Shown here: positions 22,086 to 33,565 of the stretch, piece by piece
How the letters are laid out: each line of letters opens with the position of its first letter
Numbering within the stretch: the stretch's first letter is position 1
From: Orobanche coerulescens
Lineage: Eukaryota; Streptophyta; Magnoliopsida; Lamiales; Orobanchaceae
Direction of reading: 5' to 3'
Length of the DNA stretch: 64,000 nt
NCBI GenBank assembly: GCA_033398695.1
Contig: CM065804.1
Span: 8,355,001 to 8,419,000, forward strand
The notes under the pieces: generated by a model
The model's database searches: none
What the model saw: only the letters and a program-made list of their open reading frames with translations
What the model was told of the DNA's origin: nothing
Position numbers and translations under genes: made by a program

Positions 22086-25000
22086 ATGGGAACGATCTCT
22101 GCCTTCTCTGTGGCCCCATTTGATGGAAAAGGTGATTTTGCCATTTGGCAACAGAAAATGAAAAGCATACTCATTCAACAAAATGTTTCAAAGCTATCGA
22201 TAACTCTTTCGCTTCTAATGTGATCAGATAAAAGGGTGAACTTGATGAGTTTGCTTATTCTGCGATTATCTTGAACCTATCCGACTGTGATAAGAAAATT
22301 AGGTAAACATGGTTCGGCTAAAGAATTATGGGAAAATTAGAAGAAATGTATCTGAAACTTCACGCCCAATAAGCTGTTTCTTCTTGAAAATTTTTCCGCT
22401 ACAAGCTTGATCTAAACAAAGACATCGATGCTAATTTAGACGTGTTTACAAACTCGGTTCAAGATATAAAGTTAATCGAGATAAAAACATCGATGATTAC
22501 ACTCCGATTGTGCTTTTGAATGCTATTCCTGATTCTTACAGTGATGTGAAATCTGCCATTAAATATGGTAGAGATCAAGTGACTTTGGATATTGTTGTTA
22601 ACGGCTTGAAAAGCAAAGAATTAGATTTGAAAAACAATAAAGGTGCCTCTCTTAGAAATCTTGGCGAGGTCAATTTTGTCAAAGGAAGACCTCAAAACCG
22701 TTTTCAAAATAAAAAGTCTTCCAACAGTCAAAATAACCAAGCCACCAAGAAAAAGGGCAAAGAAAATATTCGGTTTAAACCTAGACCAACTAATCGTAAA
22801 TGTTACAATTGCGGTGAATATGGTCACTACATTCAAGATTGCACTAAACCTAAGAAGAACCAGCAATCTGAACAGGCGAATTTAGCTGTCAGTGAAAATC
22901 TAGGTGATGTGTTTATGATTTCTGAGGCCATGCATGCTTCTGTGAACTCTATGTTAGCTGACCTTGGTGAAAATGATTGGCAGGTTGATTCTGCATGCAC
23001 ATTTCACATGACTCCATATAAACAACTTTTTTCTAGTTATTGCGATTTGAAAAATCGATATGTGTCTATGGCTGATCATGTAAAACGGGATGTTGCTGGA
23101 ATAGGAACGGTGTGCCTTAAATTTGAATCTGGAAATTCGATAACTTTGGAAAATGTTAGGCACGTTCCTCACTTAGCTCATAATTTAATGTCTTGTGTTT
23201 GTCTTGAAGATGATGGTTTTGAAGGTACTCGGGGTAAGGGTGCAATGAAAGTTACGAGAGGTCCCAAAACCTTTTTTGTTGCCATTCGTAAACTGAACTT
23301 ATATATCTGTTCCACTGTTAGTAACTTTTCCGTAAATGCAGTCCATGGAGATAAAACTGAAATCTGGCATAAACGGTTAGGTCACATCAGTGGTAAAAGT
23401 CTTGAAATACTGCACAAAAATGGTTGTTTTAGGAATGATAAAATATCTGACATGCCATTTTGTGATAACTGTGTGTATGGTAAGCAACATCGTGCGAACT
23501 TTCCTCATACACCTTCCCCGAACCCCCTAGAAGTTCAAATGTGTTTGAATATTTACATGCTGATGTGTGGGGGCCTGCTAGTGTTCCGACACATTGTGGG
23601 AATCGATATTTTCTGTCTGTGATTGATGATTATTCCAGGAAAGTATTTGTGTTTCTTCTTAAGAATAAATCTGATGTGTTTGACACGTTCAAAACGTGGA
23701 AAATTTTAATTGAAAATCAAACCGGTAAGAAAATTAAAATTTTGAGGACTGACAATGGTTTGGAATTCTGCAATAATTTGTTTGAAACTTTGTGTGTGGA
23801 AAGTGGTATTCAAAGGCATAGGACAGCACCCTACACCCCCCAACAAAACGGAATCGCTGAGCGCATGAACCGAACCCTCCTTGATAGGGTAGGTCTATGC
23901 TCGTCAGCTCCGTATTGTCAAAACGTTTCTGGGGTGATGCTTTATCTACGGCTGCCTATATTATAAACAGATCTCCATCTGTCCCTTTGAATGGAAACTA
24001 TCCGTAACTGTGGATCGGTAGTAATATTGATTTCTCAAATCTTCGTGTATTTGGGTGTGCTGCATATGTTCATCATAAACATGATAAACTAGAACCTAGA
24101 TCAATAAGATGTGTGTTCTTAGGCTAGCCGGAGGGAGTTAAAGGATTTAGGTTATGGCTTAAGGGCGAACCAGGGTTTAAGGTGCTAATTAGTAGGGATG
24201 TTATATTTAATGAAAATGAATTTCCTTGTCTTGAACATCCTGCACCCGCACCCGTGCACATACCTAATCCAGAATCTGTTTCTAACTACCCTACTTTGAG
24301 TGAGGTTGAGCCTGGAAATGATGAAACTTTGCATGCTGAAAATGAAAATCCCTCTAAAATACCGTCTGAAAATTCAAGTGATGAAATAATTGAGAATGTT
24401 GATGAAAGTGCTTATCTGTCTGACTATCAATTAACCAGAGATAGGCCTAGAAGAGAGAATGTTAGAAGGCCTCATCACTTTGATGATTTTCATATGATGT
24501 CTCATGCTTGCAATGTATTTGAATCATTGGATAATAACGAACCTAAAAGCTACAAAGATGCTTTAAAATCTGAAAATGCTTCTGATTGGTTAAATGTTAT
24601 GAATGATGAAATGAACTCCCTGCATGTTAAAAAAACTTGGACTCTTGTTCCAAAACCTGATCGTTGTTCTCTTGTGGACTGTAAGTGGTTATTCAAGGTT
24701 AAGAATGAAGTAGGAAATATCAGATTTAAAGCCAGGTTGGTCGCTAAAGGTTTCACTCAAAAGGAAGGAATTGATTATACTGAAATATTTGCTCCTGTTG
24801 TGAAATTCACCACCGTGCGTGTCATGCTTGCTTTAGTTGCTCACTTCAATTGGGAATTAAAACAAATGGATGTTAAAACAGCCTTTCTTCATGGTGAATT
24901 GAATGAGAAAATTTATATGAGGCAGCCAGAAGGTTTCGTCGACTCTAATAAACCTGAACACGTTTGCCTACTTAAAAAGGCTCTTTATGGCCTGAAACAG

Positions 25001-26074
25001 TCTCCAAGGCAATGGAACAAGAAATTTGACTCTTATATGCTTTCTTTAAAATTCAAACGTAGTTCGTATGACCCTTGCCTCTATTTTAAAGAAAACTCCA
25101 CTGTTCCTATCTTCTTGCTTATCTATGTGGATAACATGTTACTTGTGAGCCCGTGCATGAAGTTGATTGATCATGTTAGATCGTGTCTTAGTGAAAAATT
25201 CGACATGAAATACCTAGGAGATGCCCAGAAAATTTTAGGCATGAACATTATTAGAGATAGGAAAAACTGTTCCTTGTTTCTAAACCAGTCATACTACATT
25301 GAGAAAATACTTGAAAAATTTTCTATGACTGCTGCAAAACCTGCTTCTGTGAGAAAAAATCAATCTCCTAAAACTAGTGAAGAAGAAAAATCAATGGAAA
25401 AGGTTCCCTATGCTAATGCTATAGGATCAGTCATGTATCTCATGGTTAGTACTAGGCCCGACATAGCCTATTTTGTTAGTTGCTTGAGTAGATACATGTC
25501 TAATCCTGGTATCCCACATTGGGAAGCCTTGAAATGGCTTCTTCGTTATTTGAAATCCTCTGTGGATGTTGGTATTAAGTTTTCTAAATCAGCTGATGGT
25601 GTTAAACTGGTTGGATATGTAGATTCTAACTTTGCAAATGATCGTGACAATCAAAAATCTACGACCTCTTATATGTTTACCCTTTGTGGCTCTTGCATTA
25701 GTTGGAAATCTCAGTTACAGAATGTTGTTGCCTTATCTACGACGGAATCTGAATATGTTGCTGCAACTGAGGCGTTTAAAGAAGCCATATGGCTAAAGGG
25801 TCTTTTATCTGAAATTGGTTTTCTGAAAGAAAAAGTCGTGGTACTTTCGGATAGTCAATATGGAATTCAGTTATGCAAAAATCCTGTCTTTCACGACCGC
25901 ACTAAACATATTGATATTAAATTTCATTTTATTCGTGATATTGTTGAAAAAGGTGAACTTGAGCTTGAAAAAATTCCTTCACAATTCAACCCTGCATATA
26001 TGGGCACCAAATGCCTACCATTGGATAAGTTCGTGTCCTGCACCGACTTGCTGAACTTGGGAACTCAAGACTAA
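22086..26074 (+). pseudogene. copia gag-pol of C1, frameshifted, RT motif YVDN
   Basis: Gag starts at 22086 (MGTISAFSVAPFDGKGDFA), is broken after 22223, and resumes in the frame 22510-23622 with zinc knuckle CYNCGEYGHYIQDC and protease motif VDSACTFHM (DSA is used by some plant copia lineages). The pre-integrase block WHKRLGH and the CDNC pair follow. Integrase lies in the next frame (23541-23966; HADVWGP, TDNGLEF, QQNGIAERMN). After further breaks, 24182-26074 (630 aa) holds the reverse transcriptase (KQMDVKTAF, residues 228-235) and RNase H (STTESEY). The usual RT YVDD is YVDN here (residues 315-318, about 25124-25135), losing a catalytic aspartate. The element cannot be autonomous as read. 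Confidence 0.9.
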
Positions 26075-26290
26075 CTCTTAGTCTTTACCTTCTTTGTGAT
26101 GGCTTTGCATTCTTAGTGAATTGCCTCGCTATCTTTGTGATGGCCCTGCTGTCTTAGTGATTGTTGTTACCTTTCTTTGTGATTACCTGTACTTACTTTG
26201 TGTTTTTTGTGTGCAGGTGGTGTCCTACGGCGATGATGACCTCTGTCTCTATTATGTGCCCCGATGACTCATTTGGCCCAGGTGGAGAAA
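26075..26290 (+). other. C1 post-pol non-coding region and PPT
   Basis: Contains several ctttgtgat(gg) repeats and ends in the purine-rich ggtggagaaa directly before the 3' LTR start at 26291. Confidence 0.7.
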
Positions 26291-26346
26291 TGTTGGGTTG
26301 TGGGCCAAAATGATTATAGTATTATGATGGCCCAGTACAATATTTC
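26291..26346 (+). repeat. C1 3' LTR, first fragment
   Basis: The first 56 bp of the LTR, ending in atttc (26342-26346), the left copy of the LARD target duplication. Continues at 58555. Confidence 0.93.
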
Positions 26347-26649
26347 TGTAATATCCAGAATTTCTACTACTGATATTTAATATTATTTTATCCGAGTTAT
26401 GTTGTACAGCGTGGAATCTGTACAGTATGGATAAAATAATGAAGGACTGAGATGTCAGTATTGGTATAATTGTCGTATTTGGTAGACAATTACAATTGAG
26501 AATGTCGTGTATCAGGTTATCGCACTTTTGATATTGGGTATATCGTATGAGAATATTATTGGATTCAGTGTTTGTGTTCAGTGTGTCTTATGTTCGTTTT
26601 TGGTATGTCGAGACGTTGGACAAGAATAGCTGAAAATGGCCAAGTATAA

Positions 26650-27744
26650 TGTTGTTGCCCAAAATATTTATCCGAAGATTAATACTGCTGGAAGACGGAC
26701 AACAAACAACAATTTACGGGAGCACTTCCGAGAGAAAATGAATAAACACTAGATTTGCCGGGTTTGTTTGGCCCGGGCTTGAATGCTCTCGCGAGATGTT
26801 ATTAATACAAATATTCGTGGATACAAGTATTATTGTGAGAAACCTAAATACAATGAGTGTAAAAAGACTCTGTTAATCCGGCTCTTGAGTGAAGCTTGGT
26901 GTTCTTCGTCCCTGCCGATCGTCTGCTTGATGAGAGAGGCCTGGAGAAGAAGTACCGAAAGATAGCTGTTGCCAAGAGTTGGAGATAGCCAAGTGCGGTG
27001 TATTGATTCTGTATGCTGAAATCGCGATAATGCTGAGTGTTTTGAGAGTCAGAATCTCGGTCCTTGAACAAGTGATGGGAGCCTTGTATATATAGAGGCA
27101 ACCGAGTCTTGTCTTCCCGCGGGCGATCGTCTGCCGGCCATTATTATAATGGGGCGATCACACGGGCTGTCGGACTAAAGTCCAAGGTAGATCTTTGTGA
27201 CCGCCTAAAGTCCAAGGCTACTGGCAAACACTGGGGCCCAATGAGGAGCCAAAGACGCTGCCCGAGTCATCACACATGCGGTCCTACCGACAACTTTCGG
27301 CGGGCTTGTCGGTGGTGGACGGATGCCGACAGTGTGGTCAATGATCCGTGATATGCGGATCTTGTCTCGGCTCTTGCACGTGGGCTTAGTCCTGATGCTC
27401 GGCCTTTGCCGACTGGATGACTATCGGCATGATGCGGTCGTCTCTTGCTGGTCACTGAGGGTCGGCACCGGTCGGTCACCGAGGGCCTGGCAGTGCCGAG
27501 AGATGATCGTCCGCTAGTCGGTCGCCAGGAGTCGGTCGCCGAGTACCGAGAGATGATCATATTTGATGTCGATCGCTCGGCACCGGGACTTGTCCTGGGA
27601 CCTTCGGTTGGCCGATTTAGCTTGTCTGCTGGGCTAAGGCTTGGTCGCCTGGTTGCTGGGTCAGCTTCGCCTACGCTTCAGCTGGCTAGGTCGCCCGATC
27701 TCCGAGGCGATCGCCGGTTGGAGAGTGTAATTCTCGACACAACA
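26650..27744 (-). repeat. TR-GAG left-hand (3') LTR
   Basis: 1,095 bp, tgttgttgcc to cgacacaaca. It differs from the right copy by scattered substitutions and short indels, mostly in the GC-rich part. Confidence 0.93.
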
Positions 27745-28468
27745 ATTGCCCCCCATCTTGCTCATATGTTGAAGACATGTGGTGAGGTGGTTCTTGCTGG
27801 CGATCGTGTAGGATGAGGACGGGCGATCTTGCTGAGCTGACTTAGGATTCGGACTTGGGCTATCATGGTCGATTGGCTAGCTATCTTTCGGTCTTGTACC
27901 TGCAAAAAACAACATTGGCCGATCCCCCTCGGAAATTTGATGGTTTCGCTTGTTTGAGGAATCATGCACAGTCGCGAAGTTCGATGGACCGACTCCATGA
28001 CCGTGTCTTGATGCGCGAAGACATTGAGTGTCTCGTGAGTCACTTTATTATGAGGGTCCTCTGTTAGGCTGCGCCTCGCCTCGTATTTAAACGAAGGGTG
28101 TGCGGTCTCGGTCTAGAGGAGTCCTTGCGCGGGGCAGCGTCGGATGAATCAACTCCACGCCCGCAGCTTGTTAGCTCTGCTTCCACCTCGGGCCGCCATG
28201 GAGATGACGAACCTCGACGATGTACGTTGAGACGGGGGTAGTGGCACGTGTCGCTTTGTCCGGGTTCACCAAGTTAGATGATGATCCTTGAGGGCGGGCG
28301 ATCGTGTCCACTGATTAATTTTGGAGAGCCCTCAGACTACACCGGCCTCGTATTTAAACGAAGGGCGGGTGATCTCGGCCAAAAGGGACCTTGCATGGCC
28401 GAAGCAGCCGGTTCCATCGACTACCAGGACCATGGCTTTATGATGTGCGGTGGAGGCGATCGCGAGCC
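27745..28468 (-). other. TR-GAG internal, non-coding 3' part
   Basis: No coding sequence recognised. A cgtatttaaacgaaggg unit with a similar flank occurs twice (near 28081 and 28349), a direct duplication about 270 bp apart. The minus-strand polypurine tract is at about 27745-27759. Confidence 0.6.
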
Positions 28469-29813
28469 TTAGTCCCTCATGTTAAATGGTGGACTGTAGA
28501 CGGCGAGCGAGTCATCCAGCTCTGCTGGATAATAGCGATCGGGCTGGAAGACTGGAGGTCGTCGCTCGGACGCCGATCGCTCTACTCCTAGGCTAAGAAG
28601 AAGCCTTTGCCTGGCCAGGAAATCTGCGGCTTTAGCTCGGAAGACCGCGTAGGTCGTGGGATGGTCCTTCGTAAGATGCCTGAACATAGGCGAAAGACCA
28701 TGGAATCCGGCTAGGACCACGTGGAGGGCGATCTCATCACTTACGGGCTCGCCGTTGAGGATGATCTCGTCTACCCTGTCGATGTAGTCCGAGTCGGACT
28801 CTTCTTTCCCTTGCTTGATTCGCAGCATGCGATGGGGACCTTCCGGTCGAGCGACCTTGGCAGCGAAGTACCCTGTGAAGACGTTCGCCAGTTCGTTAAA
28901 GGAGCCAATGGACCGAGGTGGCAATGAGGTGTACCACCGGTGGGCGAGGTCGTCCAGCATCATAGGGAACATTCGGCACCTGGTCGCGTCTGATGCCCCA
29001 CACCCGGTCATGTAGATGTTGAACTTGCTCAGGTGCATTTCGGGGTCTGATCGCCCCTCGTACAAGGGTGTTTGCGGGGGAGCGATCTTGTGCTGCACGG
29101 GGGAGAGCTCGATGTCGATCGCGAGCGGCTCGCTTGGCTCGGCGATCGTCCTCATGGCACCTGCCCTGGATTCCAGGAGCGCCTTCATCTCGTCGATCTG
29201 ACGTTGTATCGCAGCCATTGCCGTGGCTCGATTGCTTGCGGATCGGCTTTGGGAGCGGGAGCCGAGGCGATCGTGTACCGATCTCCGGACTCCGCTGTCG
29301 CCGACCTCGGCTATTTGGCGAGCGGGAGCCAGACGGCTGGGCTGCCTTCTGGGAGTCGGGTAGGCCGAGCTCCTCGTGACGGACTCAAACTCCGCTGCCT
29401 CGTAGCCGGGCCGGACGCCTTGGCCGCTGTGTCGGGTCACTGCCCAGGCGATCGAAGACAGAGGTGCCCCGGCTGGCGAGCGCCTCTTCTTGCGGACGAG
29501 AGCCTCCTGGCGATCGCTCGACCAGTAACGCCTTGAGGTTCCGCTTGGACTTCCGGCGGACGGCCGAGGGGGTGATAGCAGGAGGCGCGTCGAGAGCACT
29601 CCGTCGCTCCTGTAGGACGGCCATGACCTCGTCGATCTGTTCCTTGGTTCGGAGATGATAGAGCGAGAGGCTTGGGCCGCCGTCCAGGGACGGGATCGAG
29701 CGTCTCTGACCGTGGCGGCTACCTTCCACCATCGGCTGTGGCTCGGACTGGGACGGAACGGGGCATCTGGCCGGCTGGCCAGCGGCTTTCTTCGACGCGG
29801 AGGCGGAAGACAT
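28469..29813 (-). pseudogene. Ty3/gypsy-type gag of the TR-GAG element (one frameshift)
   Basis: Starts at 29813 (MSSASASKKAAGQ) just inside the primer site. The first frame runs to 29385 and the main frame, from about 29599 in another phase, to 28469. The main frame holds the retrotransposon gag core: PLYEGRSDPEMHL, RCRMFPMMLDDLAHRWY and NVFTGYF, then LRIKQGKEESDSDYIDRV. A basic Arg/Ser-rich stretch and a short helix (IQRQIDEMKALLESR) precede it. No CCHC zinc knuckle is visible. The phases differ by one, so there is a frameshift, most likely between 29385 and 29460. If whole, the protein would build particles and could package this RNA while pol is supplied by another element (inference). 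Confidence 0.88.
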
Positions 29814-29945
29814 GATTTCTGAAGGATTTTGTTTGAAGCGCAGTGAGTGTCACTTCAAGTATCTGCCCCGAGAACAGTGAGTGTTCTTCGAGACGGTAGG
29901 AATAAAAATTTGAGGGTTAGATGCCCCCCTTCTTCTAGCGCCAAT

Positions 29946-31060
29946 TGTTGTTACCCAAAATATTTATCCGAAGATTAATACTGCTGGAAGACGGACAACA
30001 AACAACAATTTACGGGAGCACTTCCGAGAGAAAATGAATAAACACTAGATTTGCCGGGTTTGTTAGGCCCAGGCTTGAATGCTCTCGCGAGATGTTATTA
30101 ATACAAATATTCGTGGATACAAGTATTAATGTGAGAAACCTAAATACAATGAGTGTAAAAAGACTCTGTTAATCCGGCTCTTGAGCGAAGCTCGGTGTTC
30201 TTCGTCCCTGCCGATCGTCTGCTTGATGGGAGAGGCCTGGAGAAGAAGTGCCGAAAGATAGCTGTTGCCAAGAGTTGGAGATAGCCAAGTGCTGTGTATT
30301 GATTTTGTATGCTGAAATCGCGATAATGCTGAGTGTTTTGAGAGTCAGAATCTCGGTCCTTGAACAAGTGCTGGGAGCCTTGTATATATAGAGGCAGCCG
30401 AGTTTTGTCTTCTCGCGGGCGATCGTCTGCCGGCCATTATTATAATGGGGCGATCACACGGGCTGTCGGACTAAAGTCCAAGGTAGATGCTGGCAGTCTG
30501 CCTAAAGTCCAAGGCTACAGCCGGCAGCCAGTTGGGCGGTCCAATGAGGAGCCAGCACGCGTCCGGAGTCACTGTCACATGCGGTCCTACTGACAACTTT
30601 CGGCGGGCTTGTCGGCTGGTGGACGGATGCTGACAGGCTGTGGTCAATGATCCGTGATATGTGGATCTTGTTTCGGCTCTTGTACGTGGGCTTAGTCCTG
30701 AGGCTCGGCCTTTGCCGACTGGATGACTATCGGCATGATGCGGTCGTCTCTAGCTGGTCACTGAGGGTCGGCACCGGTCGGTCACCAAGGGTCGGTCGGC
30801 AGGTGCCGAGAGATGATCGTCCGCTAGTCGGTCGCCAGGAGTCGGTCGCCGAGTACCGAGAGATGATCGTATTTGATGTCGATCGCTCGGCACCGGGACT
30901 TGTCCTGGGACCTTCGGTTGGCCGATTTAGCTTGTCTGCTGGGCTAAGGCTTGGTCGCCTGGTTGCTGGTCGGCAGTTCTGCCTCGGCTGCTCGGCAGTG
31001 GCTAGGTCGCCCGATCTCCGAGGCGATCGCCGGTTGGAGAGTGTAATTCTCGACACAACA
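29946..31060 (-). repeat. TR-GAG right-hand (5') LTR
   Basis: 1,115 bp. A tatatata core near 30382-30391 reads ctctatatatacaagg on the minus strand and could be the TATA box for the gag transcript, though it is close to symmetric. Confidence 0.92.
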
Positions 31061-31071
31061 TATAACATTAT

Positions 31072-31435
31072 TAGCGCACGCTAATAATCATGAGTAGCGT
31101 ACGCTATCGTGCAGGTTTAGCGCACACTACGGATATAAGATAGCGCACGCTAATGCATGTTGATTAGCGCACGCTAACTGTATATCAGTCAACAGGGAAT
31201 CTTGGCTTTATTGGTTGCTTTCGGCATGTGGGGTCACGAGCATATTCGGGGTAGGTGCAGACTGTAGCAAGTCAACTGGTATTAGCGCATGCTAAATGTA
31301 AGGACTTGCGTACGCTAGACAGTGTATACGTACGCTAATGCATGGGCATTACGTACGTAAGCACATGTACGAAGCCAGACAGTGGCCTCTGGACCCCGAT
31401 AGCGCACGCTAAACATGAGATGTTAGCGTACGCTA
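31072..31435 (+). promoter_or_regulatory. Palindrome array, LARD LTR-i
   Basis: Copies begin at 31072, 31095, 31118, 31141 and 31165 (pitch 23, 23, 23, 24 bp), then further copies, some as TACGTACG variants, to 31435. A tatatata run starting about 31448 follows the last copy. Compared with LTR-ii it has lost two inter-motif blocks. Confidence 0.8.
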
Positions 31436-31439
31436 ATAA

Positions 31440-31445
31440 TATACA

Positions 31446-31491
<46 letters not shown>
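31440..31491 (+). repeat. (TA)n(TG)n microsatellite at the LARD core promoter
   Basis: Compound ta/tg repeat whose length differs between LTR-i, LTR-ii (48208-48232, short) and LTR-iii (54595-54664, long). It sits where the LTR TATA box is expected; a ttatccttcatttcg leader follows. Confidence 0.8.
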
Positions 31492-32372
31492 AGTTGGGCA
31501 TTATCCTTCATTTCGTCCATTCCTTCCTTGCAACCGAGAGAGAGAGTTTTTAGAGAGAAGTTTGAGGTCCCAAACACTGAGAGATGATGATCTTTAACAA
31601 AGATTAATCTGAGGAACATGGATTAAAGTCTTGTTCTTGAAATTATTGATGATTCTTGGAATGAAGTTGATTGTTCTCCTTCATGGTTCGTCTATACAAG
31701 GTAATAGTTCTTCACTTTTGGATTTCGTTTGGATTGATTATTGATGTTCTTGAGTTGATGATTATCATATATTCGAGTTGATGAGCATGATAACGAGTTG
31801 GATTACCGAACTAAGTTAGTGTTGTTATCAATATATGAGTATTGATATGTTTCGTATGGTTTTGGATGGAATTCAAGAGATATGTTGATGTAATTCCCTT
31901 CTTCAATTCAGATTTTTGATGTTTTGTCGTTGGTTACTTCGTATGGTAACGATTATGGTGGTGCTGTTGTGATTTTTGAAGTTATATGAATTGTATGTCG
32001 AAGAACATGATGAATAAGGATTTTTAGATGTTAGAACGCATCGGATTATGTCATTTTATGGATCATGAACGTGAATTCGGATAATTCGTGTTCTTGAAGA
32101 ACTATTGAATTATATATGTCATGATTGTTATGAATAAGAACTGGAAATTGAAAAGGTTACGGATGACTTTGGAATATGATTATTTATGATAATAACCGGT
32201 AAATTGTTCTATGAATTTACCAAATATGAACAAGAAGGAATCTTGTTGATTCGTGTTTAAAGATTAAAGTTGGAATCGAATATGTTATGAAATCCTTAAT
32301 ATCGAGATGAGTAGATCATTGATATGATGGAAGTGTTAGGTGATGCTTGGAATGCATGCCACTGTACAGCAT

Positions 32373-32454
32373 TAGCGCACGCTAAGCTTACTGGCTAGCG
32401 CACGCTAACGGGAGCAACTTAGCGCACGCTACGTTATGCGTTCAACGTGCGCTA
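32373..32454 (+). repeat. Second palindrome array in LARD LTR-i
   Basis: Four copies at 32373, 32396, 32420 and 32443 (pitch 23, 24, 23 bp), the last with core CGTGCG. It lies roughly 0.9 kb downstream of the presumed start site and is kept in LTR-ii (49115-49196) and LTR-iii (55546-55627). Confidence 0.8.
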
Positions 32455-33286
32455 AGTAGGCAGACAGTGCAGTATTTTTTGTGTTTTGATTATGAATTCG
32501 TGATGGTCTGATTTGGTTTGTTCCGACTGCGTTTATTCGAGGTTTTGTTGAACTGTTGAGTTCGATTGGTTAGTTTTATCGGTTGTTGATTGTTATCGGA
32601 TATATGTTATTTGATTACTTCGATAGGGTGAGATTATTGATCGGTGGTTATAACCAGATGTTGCAGTCGTGTTCGAGTATGTCCGTTGTATTGCTTTTGA
32701 TCGGGGCTGAGGAGCTCGTGGACAAAGGCAATGTGTTCGGTAGCAGCTTCGTGGTATCGGTATCGAGGCAAGTTATTACTTGCTCAGTTATAATATTTAA
32801 TGAATGGTTTCAGTTTCATTTCGTTTATAATGCATATAGCGATGATTATTATTGTGAACTCTGGGTATTCGGATCGCATATCGTTCTGCCGATTCTGGGA
32901 GGTAAATCATAATGTATATGCTTTATCTCAGTTATTGGTATGTTCGGGTATCGAGGTTACATTATGATAAAGACGAGGATATGAGTATCTATAGTTCATT
33001 GCACGTTTGGATCGCCGAGCATTGAGGATAATTGTCGGTGACGATTTGACATCGAGATTGCTCCTAAAGGACTCGGGACAAGTATCTTAGTTTGATTCGG
33101 TTTAGTGTTAATGATGTTGATCATGCAGGTTGTCATTCATGTTGCTGAACATGAAGTCGTCTTAGTTGTGTCATCATAGTGTCGTTCATGTTTTGATCCA
33201 TATGTCGTTCATGTTGATGAACATATTGAGTTGCATATGTGTATGCATGATTGTATTGTTTATGTTGTAAATGATCCGATGGGATC

Positions 33287-33565
33287 ATGAGGATCTATGC
33301 TGAGGGCGCTGGATCGGATGTCCACCATGCGTTGGTTCGACGGGATCATCATGGGATCTATGCTGAGGGCGCTGGATCGCTGGACAGGTTTTCCACCATG
33401 CGTTGGTCCGACGGGATCATCATGGGGATCTATGCTGAGGGCGCTGGATCGTTGGATTACCCAGTATTGTGTTATTGTTGTGCATATGTATATTGTTGGT
33501 TATCCACCTCGTGTTGATCTTGTAGGATCATCTTGGGATCTATGCTGAGGGCGCTGGATCAAGGG
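33287..33565 (+). repeat. Four imperfect tandem repeats in LARD LTR-i
   Basis: The unit gatctatgctgagggcgctg occurs near 33292, 33356, 33427 and 33537, joined by gacgggatcatcatggg-type spacers. Same layout near 50034-50300 and 56464-56740. The open frames across it are by-products of the repeat. Confidence 0.8.

Larger units (their letters stand above)
20693..26346 (+). mobile_element. Copia C1: Ty1/copia retrotransposon (left part; 3' LTR continues at 58555)
   Basis: 5' LTR 20693-21547 (tgttg...caaca), primer site tggtaccggagc at 21549-21560, gag-pol 22086-26074, polypurine stretch ggtggagaaa at 26281-26290, 3' LTR from 26291. The 3' LTR is interrupted at 26346 by the LARD complex, resumes at 58555-58560 and is interrupted again at 59306 by element D. 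The two LTRs differ at scattered positions, so the insertion is not very young. Coding frames are broken in several places. Confidence 0.93.
26650..31060 (-). mobile_element. Gag-only LTR element (TR-GAG type), 4,411 bp, TSD tataa
   Basis: LTRs 26650-27744 and 29946-31060 (tgttg...acaaca) are nearly identical and flanked by tataa on both sides (26645-26649 and 31061-31065). Transcription is on the minus strand: a primer site beginning ttggcgctagaag follows the right-hand LTR, a Ty3-type gag lies in the middle, and a polypurine run aagatggggggcaat abuts the left-hand LTR. No protease, RT, RNase H or integrase is present. Size and content match terminal-repeat retrotransposons with GAG domain described in plants. 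GC content is far higher than the surrounding LARD. Confidence 0.92.

Noticed and set aside
22980..23010. Protease DSA instead of DSG in C1 as an inactivating mutation
   Set aside because: Several plant copia lineages use DSA(C) at this site, so it is probably normal for the family.
28721..29536. Plus-strand frames opposite the TR-GAG gag
   Set aside because: GC-rich antisense shadows of the minus-strand gag; no domain seen.
27745..29945. Host gene fragment captured between LTRs
   Set aside because: The minus-strand protein is a recognisable gypsy gag, so a TR-GAG element explains it better.
32583..32912. 109-aa frame in the LARD LTR (also 49325 and 55729)
   Set aside because: Present in all three LTRs by common descent. 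It lies in the transcribed LTR part, but there is no domain, and the copies carry amino-acid changes with no sign of constraint that I can judge by eye.
33287..33548. Small proteins with repeated YAEGAGS / MLRALDRW peptides
   Set aside because: Two overlapping frames read through the same tandem DNA repeat in the LARD LTR and recur only because the LTR is triplicated.
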